Of a DNA stretch of 64,000 bases, positions 1 through 7,846 are shown one piece after another. Origin of the DNA: Halorussus rarus (GTDB lineage Archaea; Halobacteriota; Halobacteria; Halobacteriales; Haladaptataceae). Positions within the stretch are counted from its first letter, which is position 1. The number at the start of each line of letters is the position of its first letter. The stretch is taken from assembly GCF_003369835.1 (NCBI RefSeq), contig NZ_QPMJ01000003.1, positions 1 through 64,000 on the forward strand, given 5' to 3'. The translations under genes and the position numbers were made by a program. The notes beneath the pieces were generated by a model. It was not told the origin of the DNA and did not search any database. It worked only from the letters and a program-made list of their open reading frames with translations.

Positions 1-42
1 GCAACGAGGCGTTGAGCCCGCGAGCACTAACAGATCGCGCCA
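1..42 (+). rRNA. 23S ribosomal RNA, 3' end (partial)
   Basis: The first bases match the conserved 3' tail of haloarchaeal 23S rRNA, including the block CGAGCACTAACAGA. The gene begins before the window. The exact 3' end is not visible and is placed near base 42 by judgement. The spacer that follows contains a hairpin at about 62-90 (ACCCG pairing with CGGGT) that may belong to the precursor processing stem. The order 23S, 5S, tRNA-Cys is the usual end of a haloarchaeal rRNA operon. Confidence 0.8.
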
Positions 43-136
43 CACACTCATCACCGCACTTGGTACCCGGACGAACTCGGGTCCAGGCGCAAACTGGATT
101 GCACGTAATCATACGGTCGGCAATCGGTCATTGGAC

Positions 137-183
137 CACCGACACTGGCGGAGAAATTCGCGGTTCGATTCCGCGAGTCGGCG
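137..183 (+). other. tRNA-like processing element ahead of 5S rRNA
   Basis: Just before 5S lies a perfect T-arm mimic: CGCGG (159-163), a 7-base loop TTCGATT (164-170) and CCGCG (171-175). It is closed by an acceptor-like helix CCGAC (139-143) with GTCGG (177-181). There is no anticodon arm, so it is not a tRNA gene. In Haloferax volcanii, tRNase Z is reported to cut at such a structure to form the 5' end of 5S rRNA. The same role here is an inference from shape and position. Confidence 0.7.
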
Positions 184-305
184 TTAAGGCGGCCACAGCG
201 GCGGGGCGACACCCGTACCCATCCCGAACACGGCAGTTAAGCCCGCCTGCGTTTCGGCAAGTACTGGAGTGCGCGAGCCTCTGGAAACCCCGATTCGCCG
301 CCTCC
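184..305 (+). rRNA. 5S ribosomal RNA
   Basis: This 122-base stretch begins TTAAGGCGGCC and ends GGCCGCC-complementary in CGCCGCCTCC, forming the closing helix I. It contains the archaeal 5S core CCCATCCCGAAC followed by AGTTAAGCCCGCC. The length is typical for halophiles. Ends were placed from the terminal helix and from the processing element immediately upstream. It is co-transcribed with the 23S rRNA and followed by a hairpin terminator. Confidence 0.95.
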
Positions 306-316
306 CACTCATCCAA

Positions 317-353
317 CGGCCCATCACAGCACCGCGCTGTGGTGGGCCGTTTT
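317..353 (+). terminator. hairpin terminator after 5S rRNA
   Basis: A 14-bp stem (317-330 with 336-349, one G-T pair) with a 5-base loop is followed by TTTTCATTT. The placement 12 bases after 5S suggests termination or processing of the rRNA transcript ahead of the separately promoted tRNA-Cys gene. Confidence 0.75.
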
Positions 354-396
354 CATTTCGAACGCGGCCAGCCGAGACCGACGGCGAGCGACCGCT

Positions 397-406
397 ATGT
401 TTAAGC
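397..406 (+). promoter_or_regulatory. TATA-like box of tRNA-Cys
   Basis: ATGTTTAAGC lies about 30 bases before the mature tRNA start, in an otherwise GC-rich spacer. This fits an archaeal TATA box and suggests that tRNA-Cys has its own promoter after the rRNA terminator. Confidence 0.5.
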
Positions 407-432
407 GCGCGGAACGAATACCCGCAAGTAGC

Positions 433-508
433 GCCAAGGTGGCAGAGTCCGGCCGAACGCAGCGGCCTGCAGAGCCGCCCACCGCCGGTTCAAATCCGGC
501 CCTTGGCT
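433..508 (+). tRNA. tRNA-Cys (anticodon GCA)
   Basis: The acceptor stem GCCAAGG (433-439) pairs with CCTTGGC (501-507), followed by discriminator T508. The anticodon stem GCGGC/GCCGC (462-466 and 474-478) frames the loop with anticodon GCA at 469-471. The T arm is GCCGG, TTCAAAT, CCGGC. No intron is visible and CCA is not encoded. A cysteine tRNA after 5S is the common haloarchaeal arrangement. Confidence 0.96.
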
Positions 509-661
509 TCTCTCGTTTCGATTCCGCCGAGCGATTCGTATCGCCCGGCCGGCCGTCAAGCGCTGTCGGTGGAAGGAGTAGATAACTCGACGGCGTCTCA
601 CAGCCGACTTCGGTCCTGCCCGACTCGGAGTTCCACGAGGGCCGCCGGAAGACACCGCGGC

Positions 662-1120
662 TCAGTTGGTCGCCGTGGTCACGTAGCCGTCGAAGTTGAG
701 GATCACCCGCTGTGCGAAGTCGCCGAAGATCGCCTTCCCCGTCGGCGACCGGCTCCGGCCGACGATGAAGGCGTGGTCGCAGCCGTATTCGTCGCCGGCG
801 TTGATCATCCGCTTCGCGCGCTCGTCCTCGTCGGCGACCGTCACGGCGATGTCGAACTCGATGTCGACTCCGTCGAGGACGTCCTCGGCTACTTCCCGGA
901 TGTCGTTGACCGCGCCCTCTATGACGGCGTCACTGCCGTAACTGACGTTCTCGACCCGGCCGATGGATTCGAGCGCCTCGATGTCCGCCTCGTACGATTC
1001 TTCGTCGAGGAACGCCAGCAGTAACAGGTCGGCGTCGGCGGAGGCCGCGTACTCGGCCGCCTCGCGCAGCAGATTCCTGTGGGTGACGGTGTCCTCGAAG
1101 ACGACGAGCCCGTGGTTCAT
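662..1120 (-). CDS. Universal stress protein (UspA family)
   Basis: This is a 152-residue single-domain Usp protein, the usual length for the family. It starts with a hydrophobic beta strand (GLVVFEDT) and ends with the nucleotide-binding pattern VGRSRSPTGKAIFGD, which resembles the GxxGxxxxxxxxxGS/T ATP-binding motif of Usp proteins. Such proteins bind ATP or other ligands and respond to stress, but the specific role here is unknown. The gene stands alone, reading toward the rRNA/tRNA end. The ATG at 1120 is the first in frame and is followed by a coherent Usp fold. Confidence 0.88.
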   Translation of the reverse strand: MNHGLVVFEDTVTHRNLLREAAEYAASADADLLLLAFLDEESYEADIEALESIGRVENVSYGSDAVIEGAVNDIREVAEDVLDGVDIEFDIAVTVADEDERAKRMINAGDEYGCDHAFIVGRSRSPTGKAIFGDFAQRVILNFDGYVTTATN

Positions 1121-1305
1121 ACCCCCATACGACGCCGAACCGGAATAAAACCATCGGCGGGGTGCGTATCCGCAATCCGCCCGGAGCGCGTTTCTGCCCC
1201 GAGTCTGCAGGGTCGGGCGCGATGCCGTCCCGCCGCCGGTCGCAGCGGGCGGACCGCGGCCGGCGTCCCGCGGAGCGAGATTGTTAAGTAGTGTTCGCCG
1301 TCTCT

Positions 1306-1947
1306 ATGCAACAAATGCCACCGGCAGCCGACGACGGGCCGACGACGAAGGTCGGACGGCTCCTCGAGCGCTACGACCTCGGGGAGGCGTTCGGGGACCG
1401 ACTCGAGGCCGCCTGGCTGGGCGAGGGCGTCGAGCGACGCAGCCTCCGCGATCTCGCCGACCTGTTCAACCGCGAACTGCTCGCGGTCGCGATGGAGGAC
1501 GCGGGGATGGCGGCGCTCGACGGCGAGGTCGAGAACATCTACCGACTGCTGACCGACGACGACGTCTCCAGCGGGATGCGGACCGACGCCCGGCGCCGGC
1601 TCGACCGCAACGGCGTCGACGTCGAGTCGCTGGAGCGGGACTTCGTCTCCTACCAGGCGATACGAACGTACCTGAAGGACGTCCGCGAGGCGGAGTACGA
1701 CGACTCGGCCGCCGACGACCGGGTCGAGAAGGTGGCCGAGAGCGTCCGGCGGCTCCGGTCCCGGACCGTCTCGGTCGCCGAGGGCAACCTCGACCAGCTC
1801 CGGAACGCCGACGAACTCGAACTCGGCGAGAGCCGCGTGCTCGTCGACGTCACCGTGCTCTGCGAGGACTGCGGCGCCCAGTACTCCTACGACGAGTTGC
1901 TCGAACGGGGCGGCTGCGACTGCGAGCCCGACGTCAGATCTCGGTGA
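1306..1947 (+). CDS. rdfA: Rod-determining factor RdfA family protein
   Basis: The protein (213 residues from this start) matches the haloarchaeal RdfA family as I remember it: an N-terminal VGRLLERYDL motif, a helical middle and a small C-terminal metal-binding tail (CEDC followed by CDC). In Haloferax volcanii RdfA is needed for rod-shaped cells and acts in a cell-shape signalling network. A TATA-like TTAAGTA at 1284-1290 places the RNA start near 1310, so the transcript is probably leaderless and the ATG at 1306 or 1315 is favoured over the GTG at 1291. Its last 14 bases overlap the 3' end of the convergent SMC-related gene. Confidence 0.82.
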   Translation: MQQMPPAADDGPTTKVGRLLERYDLGEAFGDRLEAAWLGEGVERRSLRDLADLFNRELLAVAMEDAGMAALDGEVENIYRLLTDDDVSSGMRTDARRRLDRNGVDVESLERDFVSYQAIRTYLKDVREAEYDDSAADDRVEKVAESVRRLRSRTVSVAEGNLDQLRNADELELGESRVLVDVTVLCEDCGAQYSYDELLERGGCDCEPDVRSR

Positions 1948-3877
1948 CGCGGTCGTACTCGTCGTCGAGCGCCTCGGCGTCCTCGATCAGCAGCGCCACG
2001 ACCAGGTACGGCGCGAAGTCCGCGAAGTAGTCGACCAGCCCGGCGATCCGCTCGGAATCGATGGCCTCCAGCGAGTCGAGCAGCATGAACGGCACCTCCT
2101 CGTACAGCTCGTGGACCAGGTAGCCCGCCAGCGCGAAGATGAGTCCCGTGACCTCCCGCTCGCTTTCTGAGAGGTGGTCGACGGTGTCCTCGTAGGTTGC
2201 GCCGGAGTCCGTCGTGCGCACGACGTGGAGCTCGAACTGGGTCCGCTCGACCTTCTGGCGGCCCTCGCGGACTTCCCGGTCGACCCGCTCGATCCAGATG
2301 CGGTCGATGTTCTCGTACGCGAGGATGTCGAGGATGGCGGCCATGTGCTCGTTGAACTGCTCGATGGCTTCCTGCTCGACCTGGTCGATGCGGGTCCGGA
2401 GGTCGACCAGCTCGTCGCCGATCTCTTCGCGGCGCTGTTCGAGCGTCGACTCCTCGTCGAGCTGCTCCTCGATGACCTGGATCTCCTCGGTGACCGAGTC
2501 GAGTTCGGACTCGAGCTGGCCGAGCTCGAACTCGAGCTCGTTGGCCTCGCGGTGGTGTTCGAGCACCTCGCTGGTGCCGTCGCCGTCGTCGGCCTCCTCG
2601 ACCTCCTCCTCGAGCGACTGGATCTCCTCGCGCAGCTCGTCGGCCCGGCGCTTGTGGTCGTCGAGTCGCTGTTCGCGCTCGTCGATCTCATCCTCGAGCC
2701 CCTCGACCCGCTGCTCGACCGTCTGGCGTCGCTGGACGCGTTCGCGGCGCTCGCGGCGCTCGCTCAACAGCGACTCGATGTCGTCCTCGAGTTCGGAGAC
2801 GGCGTCGATCTTCTCGGCGCGCCGGTCTTTGAGCTCGTCGAGGGTGGTCTCGATGTTCGACTGGGCGACGGTCGACCCGCAGGTCCAGCAGGTCACCTCG
2901 GTGTCGGGCTCGACCAGCTGGTCGGTCACCGACCCGTCCTTCACCTGGGTGCCGCCGTCGTGCTGGAAGACCCGCTCGTCGTGGGAGCCGAGCATCTCCT
3001 CGTTGAACGAGATGGCGCTCTGGAGCTGGCTGATGTCGGCGTCGAGCCGCTGCTTCTCGTCGCGCAGCCGCTGGAGGCGCTCGTCGATCTCCTCGTCGGG
3101 CTCGGGGGCGTCGGGCAGTTCGTCGAGCTCCTCGCGGCAGTCCCGGAGTTCGGTCCGCAGCGAGTCGAGGCTCTCCTCCTCGGTGTCGATGTCGTACCGG
3201 ACGTCCTCGAGCTCCGAACGCGTCTCGCGGAGCTCCGCGAGCGCGGAGTCGACCTCGCTCTCGCCCGCCTGGTCGTCCGGGTCGGCGTCGAGCGACTCGA
3301 TCTCGGCCTCCTTCTCGGCGAGCGCCTCGCGGGTCTCCTCGATCTCGGCTTCGAGTTCGCTCCGGCGTTGCTCGAGCTCGGGGAGGTCGCGCTTGCGGTC
3401 CTCGATGTGCTCGAGTTGGGCGTCGATCTGGTCGCGTTCGGACTGTAGCGACTCGATCTCGGCCTCGATCTCGTCGGTGTCGATGGGCCGCATGATGATC
3501 TCGCGGAGGTCGTCGCCGCGGGCCACCGCCCGGCGGGCCTCGTTCTGCTCGAGCAGGAACGCGAACAGGTCGGCCAGCGAGGGGTCGTCGAGGTAGCTGT
3601 CGCCCGACCGGACGACGCCGTCCCCGTTGCGTTCGAGGGTCCGCCGGTAGGTCTCGTCGCCCATCCGGAGTTCGACGACGCCCGCCTCGGCGTCGCCCTT
3701 CAGGGTCGTCTCGTCGCTACCCATCGCGGTCATGACCGCCTGCAGGAACGAGGTCCGGTTCGTCGCGTTCCGCCCCGCGAGGACGGTGACCCCTGGCGAC
3801 AGCTCCACGTCGGTCTCGTCGATGCCGCCCACGTTCTCTGCGTGGAGAGCGGCGACGTCCTGACTCGCTTGGTCCAT
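1934..3877 (-). CDS. Archaea-specific SMC-related protein with central zinc hook
   Basis: This 647-residue protein has an N-terminal P-loop-like segment (GRNATNRTS), two long coiled-coil arms rich in Glu, Leu and Arg, a central CWTC motif near residue 330 resembling a Rad50 zinc hook, and a C-terminal ATPase half with LSESE (signature-like) and LLDSLEAID (Walker B/D-loop-like). The canonical Walker A lysine is Arg and the Walker B glutamate is Ser, so ATP hydrolysis is uncertain. The start MDQASQ at 3877 is chosen because a TATA-like box (TTATACTA on the minus strand, 3898-3905) lies about 25 bases upstream. Members of this family sit beside rdfA in other haloarchaea, which suggests a role in cell-shape control or chromosome organisation. 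Confidence 0.88.
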   Translation of the reverse strand: MDQASQDVAALHAENVGGIDETDVELSPGVTVLAGRNATNRTSFLQAVMTAMGSDETTLKGDAEAGVVELRMGDETYRRTLERNGDGVVRSGDSYLDDPSLADLFAFLLEQNEARRAVARGDDLREIIMRPIDTDEIEAEIESLQSERDQIDAQLEHIEDRKRDLPELEQRRSELEAEIEETREALAEKEAEIESLDADPDDQAGESEVDSALAELRETRSELEDVRYDIDTEEESLDSLRTELRDCREELDELPDAPEPDEEIDERLQRLRDEKQRLDADISQLQSAISFNEEMLGSHDERVFQHDGGTQVKDGSVTDQLVEPDTEVTCWTCGSTVAQSNIETTLDELKDRRAEKIDAVSELEDDIESLLSERRERRERVQRRQTVEQRVEGLEDEIDEREQRLDDHKRRADELREEIQSLEEEVEEADDGDGTSEVLEHHREANELEFELGQLESELDSVTEEIQVIEEQLDEESTLEQRREEIGDELVDLRTRIDQVEQEAIEQFNEHMAAILDILAYENIDRIWIERVDREVREGRQKVERTQFELHVVRTTDSGATYEDTVDHLSESEREVTGLIFALAGYLVHELYEEVPFMLLDSLEAIDSERIAGLVDYFADFAPYLVVALLIEDAEALDDEYDRVTEI

Positions 3878-4288
3878 ACGCTTACGTACGGTAGCAATAG
3901 TATAACGATTTCCCTCGCGGAGTCCGGACATCGTGAACGTATTACGATTATTGCTTGAATTACTCTCTGTATTCGAGAAATAATCGCGGGGATTCGCGTG
4001 ACCGACGAGACTCCGGACGTGCGTCCAGATTACCGCCGTCTCGCTCACCTGACGGGGCTTTTCCCGCGGGGCGACGGTGAGCGGCCGGGATTCCCCCTCC
4101 GCTCTCGACGAACGTCCGAGCCTATGCACGACAGGAATCAAATAGGTTCCTAGACCGGCAAACGAGCTGACTATTCTCGGAATATATTAGGAGATAATAA
4201 CTCTGGATGGTCGGAGTATATCGTCCGGACACCTTCGGCTCACCTTAGTATTACTGCCGGAAATTATCCGCCTGGGCGACCGGCCGTT
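3878..4288. other. Intergenic region, promoter of SMC-related gene
   Basis: About 410 bases carry no convincing gene. The part nearest 3877 holds the TATA-like box (3898-3905) of the SMC-related gene. The stretch 4141-4260 is clearly richer in A+T than its surroundings, with runs such as GAATATATTAGG and GTCGGAGTATATCG. A possible 88-residue N-terminal extension of the SMC gene through 3878-4141 was not accepted because its composition is unlike haloarchaeal protein and it would skip the promoter. Confidence 0.5.
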
Positions 4289-4670
4289 TCAGCCGTCACA
4301 TGGTGCGCCGCCCGGCCGGTAGTCGCGGCTGATTCGTTCCCACTCGCCGGCCTGGAACCGGTGGTAACTCTCCGCGGCCAGCACGAGCGTCTCGCCGAAG
4401 GCCGAGGTCGTCGCGGACGTCGGTGTGCCGCTGGGTCACCGGCGCGATGGTCTCCACGGCCATCTCGCCGCCGACCGCGAAGGTCACGCCCCAGTAGGGG
4501 CCGGCGAACCCCATCCCCGTAATCACCGCCGGACCGACCCGACCCAGCGCAGCAGGAATTGTATCGGACTCAAACTGTCCCTCGGTCACGGGAACCGAGT
4601 CGCCGGTCCGCGAGACGCATTGAGAATCCGACGCGTTTCGCCGGCGCGCGGGTTTCGACGACTGTCGCAT
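4289..4670 (-). pseudogene. Small hypothetical gene with apparent frameshift
   Basis: The first part of this minus-strand gene reads as a sensible soluble protein (for example VITGMGFAGPYWGVTFAVGG, then VTQRHTDVRDDL). Near base 4405 the frame turns into Arg-rich nonsense, while the next frame continues sensibly (AFGETLVLAAESYHRFQ and GEWERISRDYRP) to a stop at 4289-4291. One base gained or lost near 4400-4410 explains this. The intact protein would be roughly 100-125 residues. I do not recognise the family. A sequencing error would look the same as a true pseudogene. The start is uncertain; a GTG near 4592 is as plausible as the ATG at 4670. Confidence 0.55.
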
Positions 4671-4706
4671 AAAGGTTCATGTGCTGTCGAACCGTCGGTG
4701 GGGTCG

Positions 4707-4808
4707 ATGGAAGCAGACTGTACCCGCTGCGCCGGTCGCATCAGACGCGTCAACGGTACCGTGGCCTGCCCGAACTGCGGTTACGCGCCGGCCCACGGCG
4801 CCGACTGA
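4707..4808 (+). CDS. Mini zinc-ribbon protein (33 aa)
   Basis: The protein has only 33 residues: a CTRC pair, a short RVNGTVA linker and a CPNCGY pair, which together form a four-cysteine zinc ribbon. Haloarchaea carry many such CPxCG mini proteins, some of which influence biofilm formation or swarming in Haloferax; the function of this one is unknown. A TATA-like CATAAAGG at 4668-4675 is about 32 bases before the ATG and supports a short or absent leader. The gene diverges from the frameshifted gene at 4289-4670. Confidence 0.72.
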   Translation: MEADCTRCAGRIRRVNGTVACPNCGYAPAHGAD

Positions 4809-4943
4809 CGCGACTCGGACCGAGAGACGACTGTCGTATCGAACTGGAACTGTCGAACCGAACGGGGACAATCCAATCCCGCGTCTCGCTTCGAGGGTCG
4901 GGCCGACATCATACTTCCCGTCGCTGCGGGGCCTTCTGAGCGG

Positions 4944-5876
4944 TTACCCGAAGTTCGGTCCCTCGACCGCCTCGTCCTCGGCGGTCCGCCAGTCGTGCTC
5001 GGCCGACCACGACAGGTCGCGCTCGGCCTTCGCAGTGGTGAACGCCGACGCCTCGCCGTCGAAGGCGCTCGCGTCCGGACCCTCGTCGTACAGCGCTTCG
5101 AACAACTGCGCGGTCTCGACGCCGAGGTAGTTCTCCGGAGCGTGACACAGGTACGGCTCGTGGCCCTCGAAGTCCGCCCGGAGCGCCGCCTCGACGAACC
5201 CCGCGAAGTCCCGGACGTCGACGTACGACCAGAAGTTGCCGACCCCGCCGACGTCGGGCGCACCGGGCGGCGCGGACTCCAGGTCGTCGAGGTCGAACGA
5301 CGCCCGGACGTCGGCGATCTCGTAGCGCCCGGGGTACTGTATCCACGAGGGGCGGACCGACGCAACGGGGACGCCGTCGCGCCGGGCCACCATCGCGGCG
5401 ACCGCCTCGCCCGCGACCTTCGAGGCGCCGTAGGGGTCCTCGGGCCGGAGCGGGTGGGCCTCGTCGACGGGCAGGTACTCGGGTTTCAGCACCGAGTCGG
5501 CGAACGGGAAGCCGTAGGCCGACTCGCTCGACGCCCAGACGACCTTGGCGTCGGCCCGGCCGGCCGCGTCGAGCACCGCGTACGCGCTCAGGACGTTGTT
5601 CTCGAACACCCGCGACCCGGCGTGGTTCAGCGGGTCGGGTATCGCGGCGAGGTGGACGACCGCGTCGGGGCCGGCGTCGGCGATAAGTTCGCCCGCCTCG
5701 CCGCCGTCGGTCAGGTCGACCGCGAAGAAGTCCGCCCCGTCGGGCACGTCGCCCTCGGGGAGTCGCCGGTCGAGTCCGACGACGTCGTAGCCCTCGTCGA
5801 GTAGCCTGTCGACCACCCATCGGCCGGCGCCACCCAGCGCTCCGGTGACGACGACGCTGTCGATGTTCGCTGTCAC
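4944..5876 (-). CDS. NAD-dependent epimerase/dehydratase (extended SDR)
   Basis: The 310-residue protein is an extended short-chain dehydrogenase. It has the N-terminal dinucleotide motif TGALGGAGR at about residues 11-19, the strand HLAAIPDP, a catalytic serine in SSESAYG, and YGASK as the Tyr-Lys pair. The closest functional types are nucleotide-sugar epimerases and uronate or sugar dehydrogenases; the substrate cannot be read from sequence. It uses a GTG start. It is divergent from the IclR regulator and lies at the edge of the uronate/xylose island, so a sugar or sugar-acid substrate is likely. Confidence 0.85.
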   Translation of the reverse strand: MTANIDSVVVTGALGGAGRWVVDRLLDEGYDVVGLDRRLPEGDVPDGADFFAVDLTDGGEAGELIADAGPDAVVHLAAIPDPLNHAGSRVFENNVLSAYAVLDAAGRADAKVVWASSESAYGFPFADSVLKPEYLPVDEAHPLRPEDPYGASKVAGEAVAAMVARRDGVPVASVRPSWIQYPGRYEIADVRASFDLDDLESAPPGAPDVGGVGNFWSYVDVRDFAGFVEAALRADFEGHEPYLCHAPENYLGVETAQLFEALYDEGPDASAFDGEASAFTTAKAERDLSWSAEHDWRTAEDEAVEGPNFG

Positions 5877-6065
5877 GGTCGGGCGAACGCGGACCGCGGT
5901 AATGAATCCCGCGATGGCGGCGTCGGCTCCGCGTCGATGCGTTCCACGGCGGACGAGCGACCCCGCCGACGTCGAATCCGGCGACGCCGAACTCGCCGTG
6001 TGTCGGACCGGTTCGCGTCCGGCCAGACGGCCGTCGTCGGTCCCTGCGAAATATCGAGAACGACC

Positions 6066-6082
6066 GTTCTGATATCCAGAAC
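6066..6082 (+). promoter_or_regulatory. Perfect palindromic operator at the iclR-type promoter
   Basis: GTTCTGATATCCAGAAC is a perfect palindrome of 6-bp half-sites around a 5-base centre. An extra half-site, AGAAC, lies at 6058-6062. A TATA-like CTTATG (6084-6089) follows directly, about 28-33 bases before the ATG of the regulator. The site touches the BRE/TATA region, which fits autoregulation by the IclR protein; this is inferred from position. Confidence 0.6.
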
Positions 6083-6116
6083 GCTTATGTTCGTCGGCCG
6101 CAAGAATTACCTAACC

Positions 6117-6872
6117 ATGGAGGCCAAACACCCTGTTCGCACCACCGAAAAGACGCTCCGGTTGGTCGAGGAGCTGATGGAGCAGGGGCAGTGCCGGGTG
6201 ACCGAACTCGCCGACGCGCTCGACATGGGCAAGAGCACGGTCCACAACCACCTGACCACCCTCCGCGAGCACGGCTACGTCGAACAGGTCGGCGAGGAGT
6301 ACCGGCTCGGGCTCAAGTTCCTCGAAGTGGGCGGCAACACCCGGAAGTCGATGGAGATCTACCAGGTCGCCGAGCCCGAGATCAAGCTGCTCGCCGAGGA
6401 GACCGGCGAACTCGCCAACCTGCTGGTCGAGGAGCAGGGACTGGGCGTCTACCTGATGCGGGCCAAGGGCGAGAAGGCCGTCGACCTCGACACCTACGCC
6501 GGCCTCCGGGTCAACCTCCACACCACCGCGCTCGGGAAGGCCATCCTCGCGTACCTCCCCGACGAGCGGGTCGACGAGATCGTCGAGCGCCGCGGCCTCG
6601 AGCGCAAGACGGCCGCGAGCATCGGATCGAGGGAAGAGCTGAACGAGTCGCTGGCGGCGGTCCGCGAGCGGGGCTACGCCATCGACGACGGCGAGCGCCT
6701 CGAGGGACTGCGCTGCATCGCCGCGCCCGTGAAGTCCTCCTCGGACGAGGTGCTGGGCGCGGTCAGCGTCTCGGCGCCCGCCCGCCGAGTGAGCGACGAC
6801 GACCTCCACGGCGAGCTCTCCGAGCGCGTGCTCAACGCCGCGAACGTCATCGAACTCAACGTCAACTACTGA
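6117..6872 (+). CDS. IclR-family transcriptional regulator
   Basis: The 251-residue protein has the two IclR domains. A winged helix covers residues 5-65, with recognition helix near [14 protein letters not shown] (37-50), and the effector-binding domain covers roughly 80-250, including [14 protein letters not shown] and the C-terminal LRCIAAPV segment. Haloarchaeal IclR regulators such as XacR control sugar pathways. This one sits at the head of the uronate/xylose island, so it is the best candidate local regulator. The ATG at 6117 is chosen because of the TATA-like element and palindrome just upstream; longer in-frame extensions would cross them. Confidence 0.92.
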   Translation: MEAKHPVRTTEKTLRLVEELMEQGQCRVTELADALDMGKSTVHNHLTTLREHGYVEQVGEEYRLGLKFLEVGGNTRKSMEIYQVAEPEIKLLAEETGELANLLVEEQGLGVYLMRAKGEKAVDLDTYAGLRVNLHTTALGKAILAYLPDERVDEIVERRGLERKTAASIGSREELNESLAAVRERGYAIDDGERLEGLRCIAAPVKSSSDEVLGAVSVSAPARRVSDDDLHGELSERVLNAANVIELNVNY

Positions 6873-6958
6873 CCCGGCGCGGTCCCGTTTTGCGCTGCGG
6901 AACGACTGCCCGGCATTTCAGAACGAGGTCTCCGACGGTCCGGTGCCGTCCGGCGCTC

Positions 6959-7738
6959 CTACTGGTCGCCGCTGCCCCAGCCGTAGGCCTGCCAGCCGCC
7001 GTCGGCGGTCAGGACCTCGCCCGTGACGAAGTTGTTCCGCCCGACGAGGAACAGCGCGCACTCGGCCATCTCCTCGACCGTGCCGAACCGGTGGAGGGGC
7101 GTCCGGTCGCGGATATCGTCGTCGGTGTACCCGCCCGAGCTCTGGGTCTGGTCGGTGATCTCGGTCCAGATGAACCCCGGCGCGAGCGCGTTGACGTAGA
7201 CGTCGTGCTCGGCCCACTCGACCGCCAGCGTCCTGGTGAGGTTGTTCACGCCCGCCTTCGACGCGCAGTAGGGCGACCGGAGCTGGAGCCCCCGCCCGCC
7301 CATCAGCGAGGAGATGTTGAGGATGGCGCCCTCGCCGTCCTGCTCGATCATCTGCCGGCCGGCGGCCTGGCAGCCGATGAACGTCCCGACCAGGTCGACG
7401 TCGACGACCTTCCGCCACTCCTCGACGTCGAACTCCTCGGCCGGCCCGAGCGTCGTCACGCCGGCGTTATTCACCATGACGTCGAGCCGACCGAACTCCT
7501 CGACGGTCGTCTCGACCAGCGCCGCCATCTCGTCCTCGTCGGTGACGTCGGCCTCGACCCCGATGGCGGTGCCGCCGGCCTCTTCGATGTCCGCGGCGAC
7601 CGACTCCGCGCGGTCGGCCGACCGGGAGTTGACGACGACGTTCGCGCCCTCCGCGGCGAACCGCTCGGCGATTCCCTTCCCGATGCCCTGGCTCGACCCG
7701 GTGACGATCGCGGTCTCCCCGCTCAGTCGCTCGCTCAT
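6959..7738 (-). CDS. Short-chain dehydrogenase, candidate fructuronate reductase
   Basis: This is a 259-residue classical SDR: TGSSQGIG cofactor motif near residues 13-20, NNAG, catalytic Ser in ISSLMGG, YCASK as the Tyr-Lys pair, and the C-terminal LTADGG. It lies 108 bases downstream of uxaC on the same strand, with uxuA a little further upstream. Between uronate isomerase and mannonate dehydratase the pathway needs reduction of fructuronate to mannonate, and no UxuB-type enzyme is visible here. SDR enzymes are known to fill this step in some bacteria, so this is the best candidate. A gluconate- or glucose-type dehydrogenase remains possible. Confidence 0.85.
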   Translation of the reverse strand: MSERLSGETAIVTGSSQGIGKGIAERFAAEGANVVVNSRSADRAESVAADIEEAGGTAIGVEADVTDEDEMAALVETTVEEFGRLDVMVNNAGVTTLGPAEEFDVEEWRKVVDVDLVGTFIGCQAAGRQMIEQDGEGAILNISSLMGGRGLQLRSPYCASKAGVNNLTRTLAVEWAEHDVYVNALAPGFIWTEITDQTQSSGGYTDDDIRDRTPLHRFGTVEEMAECALFLVGRNNFVTGEVLTADGGWQAYGWGSGDQ

Positions 7739-7846
7739 ACCCGATAACAGCGGCGAGTGCCGACTTCATTCTGTCGGTGCGGGGCGTCGCGACCGGCGGG
7801 TCGCCCCCGGGTCGGTCGCGACCGAGCGCGCGCGGCCGGCGTCCGG

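Noticed and set aside
159-181. A tRNA gene before 5S rRNA
   Set aside because: Only T-arm and acceptor-like helices exist; there is no anticodon arm, so it is a processing mimic.
2174-3448. Long plus-strand open frame opposite the SMC-related gene
   Set aside because: It is the antisense of the coiled-coil gene; Leu/Val/Glu-biased composition with no domain, as expected from GC-rich shadow frames.
3878-4141. 88-residue N-terminal extension of the SMC-related protein
   Set aside because: The composition is not like haloarchaeal protein, and a TATA-like box lies within it near 3900.
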